Part shown: in pieces, positions 58,327-64,000 of the stretch | How positions within the stretch are numbered: position 1 is the first letter of the stretch | Layout: every line of letters begins with the position of its first letter | Assembly: GCF_001949145.1 (NCBI RefSeq) | Contig: NW_019091422.1 | Coordinates: 645,670 to 709,669 of the forward strand | Length of the DNA: 64,000 nt | Direction: 5' to 3' | From: Acanthaster planci | Taxonomy: Eukaryota; Echinodermata; Asteroidea; Valvatida; Acanthasteridae | Program-made: the position numbers and the translations under genes | Notes under the pieces: generated by a model | Told to the model about the DNA's origin: nothing | The model's database searches: none | What the model saw: the letters and a program-made list of their open reading frames with translations, nothing else

Positions 58327-61300
58327 TTAGATGACCTGTGGTTTGAGGGAGGAGATGAGGGGTTCGTCCGGGTTGCTGCAGTAATCGATGGAGGTGACCT
58401 CGTAGATGGCTTGCTTGGAGGGCCTCGTCTCGCAGGCGCTGCTCACGTCGTATGTGTAACCAGTTCTAAAACGAGGAGTAAATACCAACCAATACTTGAT
58501 TGAGCATGGGGTATTTTTAAATGAATATTCATGCACATGATGAATCAACTGGGGTGTGAGATGGACTTGTGGCCTCCGGTGTAAAGTACTGCTGCTCTAC
58601 CAACTGAGCCCTCCTGCCCAGAGGTTAGTTAGGAGGTGAACAAGCCTAGTGGGTTGGCTAACTCACTCAGTGGAGTGCTCAAGAGGTGTCAAGTTTAAAT
58701 TCCCCTCCTGTCATTTTTTTTTTCTCATGCCACCAAATATCCACTAAAAATTAAATCCATCAAGTTTCCCACTGTGGTCTGCATGACCATTCTAAATAAT
58801 TTTTTTTGGGGGGGGACTAGAATCAACAGCACATGGACTGGAGTTCTACCAGCCGAAATTCCTTATACCTTACTATCAGCTTTCAGTGTGAACAGTTGAG
58901 GGCGCCATATACATGTAGCATGTACTGAATGTGGACACAAACCAGTTTGCAAGCTGCCCAAGAGATTGTTCTGTAATTTGTGAGAGAACAGGATTTCTCT
59001 CCCCCAAATAACTTTGACCGCCATATGCCAGCATCCATTACTCAAATGAGCTTTGCCCATTTAAGTCACGAGGCCAATCAAGCTCCAGATTATCCATCAA
59101 ACAATACACCCCCCCCACAATCAGCCCTCGTAAAAGGCAATGTAAAAAAAGGACAGATAACAAACCAGATTCTTGTGTCGTCTAGACTTGGCTGATACAA
59201 ATAGTGTCTTGCAGCAGCCCCCTCCCCCTCGATATGGCGGGTAATCACGACCGGTCCGACTAGTCAAGTTCGTTAAGGCCCGTCTCGCTCAAAGTGCAGC
59301 GTGCATGATGAGGCACGCCACAACCATTAATCATTCACGAGGAGGCTCTTAGCGTTTATGCTCGGTCTTAAAGGAATCGTCCCAGTCCCTAGATTGTGTC
59401 TCTTTTCCATGTTCACAACCACAAAGGAAGTCAAAGAATGAAATTTGTAAGACTTCAGTGGAGTGGTCGGGGAGACGGATCTTTTTTAGACCGAAGAGTT
59501 TTCAGGAATTTTTCCCGATTTCAGACATTCACTTACAGTGGCTAAAGTTCATTTTGAGGAAATCTCCGTAAACATCTCAGAAAACTTTCTCGCAATTCCA
59601 GGGAACTTGGACAGGTTACTCTAAGACCCCTCAAAACATATTGTTTGTCTCCGGTCAGACTGATGTTCTGGAACTGACGCGGCGACACAGTTTCCCCCCC
59701 CCCCGGTTAGATTGTACAGAAAAGTGCAGACACACATTGTCGAGTCATGGGACTGGACCAGCCTCATTATGATCATAAGCTGACAACAAACAAATTTATA
59801 TCCATGGTCTGCTATCATTGTTCAATATCGATCTCGTCAGTATCTATTGCCGTGAGTAAAAGATCGAGCTGCCCGCAAAAATGTTGAGGCAGTGCGGCAA
59901 TAGAGGGTGCTATTGCAGCTCTCACAGAAAAAAAAAAAATGACGCGCATGCTTGAAAAAAAGGAGCACATGTACTGACCGGAGACAAAACACTATTTGGG
60001 GGGCCTAATACTGACAAGAAATTGGGGGCAGGGACAGAATCCATCTTTGGCAGCTCCTCTTGCCCCCATAAAACTTCCATCCGGTTTTGGGATTCGTTTA
60101 CTTAAGGTTTCTTTGTTGGGGGGAGAATTAGATGAAGGAAAATTCCAGAATTACTCTCGATGAGTACACATGGACTGTGAATTGAAGGGTCGCTGTGATA
60201 CACAGTATTTCTGACTCACACGAATTGGATCTCAAAAAACACCAAAACAAAAAGGTTAAAAGCATCTACCTGGAACTGACATGAAAAAAGTAAAGTTAAT
60301 TGTCTGGTTCTAATGTCAAGGAGCATGCCTGTCCATCTCGATTAACTGTTAAAGTCACAAAGTGCATGCAGTGGCAGAGTAGAGAAATTGAGGGTTTTTT
60401 CTTTGGTGCTACAGGCGGATCGATTAGTGGGCGGAGGGCTGTCATTTACAGGTGAAGCAGGCTTGTTTCGGGTAATGGGGGGCATCAATCAAAGTTCTCT
60501 TTTGCCCGCATGTTTGCAGAGCTCAATCTCTTTGCAAACTCAAATAGCTCGGACCTATCATCGCAGCATCGCCACATCGGCGTCAGTAAGTGCAGCACTT
60601 TCAAATGAGGAATGCTTCTCTCCAGTTTGTAAAAACAGGTGCATTCCTTCTAGGAAAAATTGGAATTTTTTTTTACAAGACATACGGGATCTGCCAAATC
60701 AGAGCTAGGCTGATACTGTTGAGACGCGCTAAGGCAAACTCGTTAGCGTACTGCCGCAAGGTACAGGTGTACACAGCTTCACAGGATATCATCAGTCACA
60801 TTGCAAAGGACAAATGACGGGCGAGGAAAAAAAAAAAAAAATTCAAATTGAGGAGGAATCGGGAAATTTTTGAAGAGGACAGATAAGTTACCAATGATGA
60901 ATTCCTAAAAAAAAAAAAAAAATTCCACCCTGAAGATTGCAAATCAAGAAGTCATTAATTAGTGGGCCAGCTGTGCACTCCTCTGCCCCCCCTTCATCCG
61001 ACCCACATTGATCGGTGCTGTCTAAATGTGTCCTTACTAGAAGACACTGAACAAACAGTACGACAATCAGGAACCAAGCTCGAAGGACGCCTGCCCACAG
61101 TACATGTACACGCGTCCTAACTCGAGAAATGCAATACACGCATTGCAAATGTAGTGCGGCAACACGAAGTACGTTCTCGTGTACGACCCTGTTTCAATGT
61201 CACATCGTCAAGGGATTCCCTGCTGTGTTGGATAAAGGGATGTCTTTTTTACAAAGGGAAGGTTCAGACACAGTTTCTAGTCATATTTTAATGTATATCC

Positions 61301-62442
61301 CATATACCAAATGACATCCAGTGTGACTGCCAAAATGGTTCAAGGAGCGTTGGTGATGCCACTTGGCAACATTCATCAGAGCATCAACCCTTGCCCCGCA
61401 TTTCAACTAATGCCATGCCAAGGTCTTCTCAAATTCCCTTGGGAGTGATTTGAAAGCCACGTGCCCTAGCACTCATTCAAGGGCGCAAAATTAGGGGAAA
61501 ATTTCAAGGTTTATTTTGTCACTTCTGACTTCTTATTGCTAGTGATTACCCAAGGGAAGTGTCAACTGAAGGCTGTAATCGTTTCTCTTACATGAGGGGG
61601 GGGGATGTTTAAAGGTGCTTGCTCGTTATTATCCGCAAGCTCAATGAGCCTGTTTGGCATTTCAATAAAGGCAGGGTCATTCACACATAGAGCACTTATG
61701 TCATGTGAGCTTGAGCATGTTCGGTGCACGGGAGCCTATGTACAACTGCACTATTAACAGGGGCAACTTTGCATGGGGAGACCGATAATCTTTAAGGCGT
61801 ACATGTGATTCAGTTAAGGAATGCACTGATGAACGGTCTCGATCCCCACAGCTCTTAAAACCGGGAGAATGTGGTTGCCCATGCTTGCTTTGCAAAGAGG
61901 AGGGTCCTGAAGGCTTGAACAGTAAACATTCTCGAGGCAAATTTCCAGGCTACGCGTGCACCAAAATGTAGCACGTCGGGGGGGGGGGTTCGGGTGGTTG
62001 GCATAAGTTCACCAAAGTTACGGACAGTTGTAGAATAAAAAGCACACTCCAAAATATGGATGACATCAAACTGTTTTTAAGGCACGTGTGGTAATTCTGT
62101 GGAGCCAAACGAGGAAGCAAAACTTGGTGGCTAAACTGGTAAGGCTTCAAAGACCTTGGAAGGTGAAATTAGACAACACGGTCTCAAAGTGAAAAGATGA
62201 TCATGATCATCTTTGGGTTACTTGGAGGATGTTCGGGAAAGTCGGGCAAACTTACTTTCTCAGGTCAGACATGGGGTCATAGTGGCCGACTTTGTTGGAC
62301 TCCGACCGACTTTGGAGGGCGCAGATGCAGACCACCATCATGCAGACGGCAAAGAGCAGTGCCCCCGCCAGGCAGCCAATGATAACGTAGAATCGCCAGT
62401 TGTCCTTCTCTTCCACATTCAGGACGGTCTGACTCTCCAAAA
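58327..62442 (-). CDS. C-terminus of an unrecognised single-pass membrane protein (last two coding exons)
   Basis: Two exons, 62442-62256 and 58465-58327, join in frame across a 3.8-kb intron (donor GTAAGT, acceptor TTTTAG) to give about 107 residues ending at TAA 58327-58329. The segment has a short juxtamembrane part (LESQTVLNVEEKDNWR), one strongly hydrophobic helix (FYVIIGCLAGALLFAVCMMV then VCICAL) and a cytoplasmic tail of about 67 residues with several tyrosines (VGHYDPM, GYTYDV, AIYEVTSIDY) and a C-terminal LKPQVI. The acceptor before the upper exon (CCCACAACAG) shows the gene continues upstream, probably encoding an ectodomain beyond base 64000. No family was recognised. Type I orientation is inferred from its position near the C-terminus. 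Confidence 0.7.
58466..62255 (-). other. 3.8-kb intron of the membrane-protein gene
   Basis: Between the two exons of the membrane-protein gene. Contains a pair of tRNA-like repeat halves at about 58550-58720. Several short homopolymer runs are present (for example poly-A at 60827-60840 and 60908-60922). No further coding exon recognised. Confidence 0.6.
58550..58720. repeat. Two opposed tRNA-like halves
   Basis: The minus strand reads GGGCTCAGTTGGTAGAGCAG, like a tRNA A-box. The plus strand just beyond reads GGCTAACTCACTCAGTGGAG, then CAAGTTTAAATTCCCCTCCT, a degenerate B-box. Probably two SINE fragments placed head to head. Confidence 0.4.
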
Positions 62443-62479
62443 CTGTTGTGGGGAGCAACATTAGCAGCGTTGAAATTGG

Positions 62480-62990
62480 CACTTTACGAGCGCATCACAA
62501 GTACTTTAAAACAGGTACTTAGAGAGCATTTATGGCTATACTTCAAAGGTAGCTGCAGTAAGTACCCAGCCCAGACAGAAGCTACATGTATTTTTCCAGA
62601 CCTGACCTGTATCAAAGACATTCCACTATTATTTGCAGTTGATATTGGCAGTGCTGAAGTCAAGTATCTTGCAAGTACTTCACAAGTGCTTCACAGGTTC
62701 TTCATGAGTACTCAAGGTCACTTCATGAGTACTCAAGGTCACTTCATGAGTACTCACGAGTTATTTGAGTCTCAATGTGAGCTACAAGATATTTACACAT
62801 GAACTGTAGCAAAGACATTCCATTGTTATTTGCTGTTGATGTATAGGCGGTGTTGAAGTAAAGAGCTTTGCAAGCACTATTCTCACAGGCACATCAAGAA
62901 CATTTACAGTCACCTCAAAGGTAGATATAAGCACCCCAGTCTCAACGTGAGCTACAAGATATTTGTACATGGACTGTAACCCACAAAGAA
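62480..62990. repeat. Tandem block of roughly 200-250-bp units with a nested 21-bp repeat
   Basis: Segments around 62600-62700 and 62800-62880 share CAAAGACATTCCA, TTATTTGC.GTTGAT, GGC.GTG.TGAAGT and CTTGCAAG.ACT-like blocks. CTACAAGATATTT recurs at 62781 and 62950. Inside it, 62699-62756 is about 2.7 copies of a 21-base unit starting TTCATGAGTACTC. Non-coding. Confidence 0.65.
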
Positions 62991-63501
62991 CTCAGTTATT
63001 TTTTCACCCATCACTGACAGTAAGAGCACCTTTTACACCGGTTGTGATGACTGAAGAAAACAATACTAGCAAGACACAGGACAAAACTATGAATTGGTCA
63101 GATCTGTCGGCCTAAACATCTACAGATTCAATGGTGTGTTAAGCCATCCTGAAATTAGGCTCAAAAGAGAAAAATGCCATAGTCTTGGTAAGGCTGGTTG
63201 TATACGATAGCAGCAGGGATGCGAGAGTCTTGTGATCAAATCTTATTGCTCGTCAAAAAAACAGAATGGATTGAAGATGGAAATTGCTGGGCCGACTGTC
63301 AGACTTTACTCTGTGATGCGCTGACCGGCTGTTCTGCATAACAAAGCACCAGCGCATGTTGGCGCACCTGCTACAGGTCGTGTGATTGTGTCAGCTTTCC
63401 AAAAGTGCAACTCGGGTTTCTTTCCAAGAGAGGAGAAATTGAATTAAGAGTCACAGAGGCTTGTGCTTTCCCAGCTGAATGTGTGTGATTTTTGCCTGCT
63501 T

Positions 63502-63692
63502 ATAAAGGCCGGTTCATACTTCAGGCGAATGTGAAAGCAGAGCGAAATTGATGTCATGGAAGATTTGCAACAAAATTTAACTCGGACTTGAAATGTCTTC
63601 AACTTTTGCGAAATTTTTAGAATGAACATTTGAGCTGACATCACAAATTCACATTTGTGCTTGCAGTCATGCCAATTATGAACTGGCCTTAA
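63502..63692. repeat. Foldback (MITE-like) element
   Basis: The left end reads AAAGGCCGGTTCATA … GCGAATGTGAA … TTGATGTCA; the right end is the complement of AAGGCCAGTTCATA … ACAAATGTGAA … TGATGTCA. TTAA-like bases sit at the right terminus. Arms are about 70 bases with internal length differences. Non-coding. Confidence 0.7.
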
Positions 63693-63869
63693 GGTTGGAA
63701 AATATCACTTGTCATATTTTCTTTCTTTATAGCATTTGCCGCACACATTTCCATCCAACTTCATCCGGCTCGGGCAAACCGGACATTCCTGAAAACCTCT
63801 CAACTCTCCGGGGAGTATACCAGCTCCATGCTGCCATTTCAACCACAAACAGCTAAACACACATGCACA

Positions 63870-64000
63870 TATAATATCCATCTCTACCCTCGCAGGTACC
63901 CATCTACTCCTGGATTTGGAGGGAGAGAGGCTCTCATAGGGGATAAAGAGACCGACCCAAGGTCACAACATATAACTGGCTGCTGGATTCGAACCCCTGG
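63870..64000 (-). repeat. Dispersed repeat start with tRNA-like B-box at window edge
   Basis: On the minus strand the window edge begins CCAGGGGTTCGAATCCAGCA, a good B-box, followed by a stretch with no coding potential. It looks like a SINE head; the remainder lies outside the window. Confidence 0.35.

Larger units (their letters stand above)
62443..64000 (-). other. Upstream intron of the membrane-protein gene, repeat-filled
   Basis: No coding exon recognised up to the window edge. Contains a tandemly repeated block (62480-62990), a foldback element (about 63502-63692) and the start of a dispersed repeat with a tRNA-like B-box (63870-64000). Confidence 0.55.

Overview
The window is a gene-dense stretch of an animal nuclear genome. 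It holds five split genes with canonical GT-AG introns, and no prokaryotic operons, ribosome binding sites or CRISPR arrays. The proteins read like close orthologues of vertebrate ones but come from compact loci with introns mostly of 0.1 to 1 kb, and the introns hold many short foldback and tRNA-like repeats. This suggests a marine invertebrate deuterostome, with echinoderm (for example a sea star) as the best guess. The phylum is inferred from overall similarity and repeat character only. Two assembly gaps (30340-31158 and 42444-42663) both fall inside introns.

Layout. (1) 1-21929, minus strand: the N-terminal two thirds (41 coding exons, about 1,778 residues) of a USP9X/FAM-type deubiquitinase. 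It runs from the start codon to the middle of the catalytic domain and leaves the window at base 1. (2) 24636-35542, plus strand: the complete 20-exon coding region of PCCA, the mitochondrial propionyl-CoA carboxylase alpha subunit (696 residues). (3) 39215-49542, minus strand: a complete 18-exon, 589-residue, roughly 11-span membrane transporter of the amino acid/auxin permease (AAAP) type, not assignable to a named subfamily. (4) 50765-55522, plus strand: the complete 10-exon coding region of ESD, S-formylglutathione hydrolase/esterase D (284 residues). (5) 58327-62442, minus strand: the last two coding exons of an unrecognised single-pass membrane protein whose ectodomain lies beyond the right edge.

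The genes alternate in direction: USP9X and PCCA diverge, PCCA and the transporter converge, the transporter and ESD diverge, and ESD and the membrane protein converge. Two intergenic spaces therefore probably hold bidirectional promoters, and two hold facing 3' ends. The genes do not form one pathway. PCCA (propionyl-CoA catabolism), ESD (formaldehyde detoxification) and the transporter are metabolic, USP9X is a regulatory deubiquitinase, and the last gene is a surface protein. ESD and PCCA are both on human chromosome 13q, so their closeness here may preserve old linkage.

The non-coding part is rich in small mobile-element remnants: at least six foldback (MITE-like) elements, several dispersed families with two or more copies in the window, tRNA-like SINEs, and tandem repeats. 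Exon joins were worked out by eye from splice consensus, reading-frame continuity and recalled family sequence. All five models keep frame throughout, but no transcript evidence was available.
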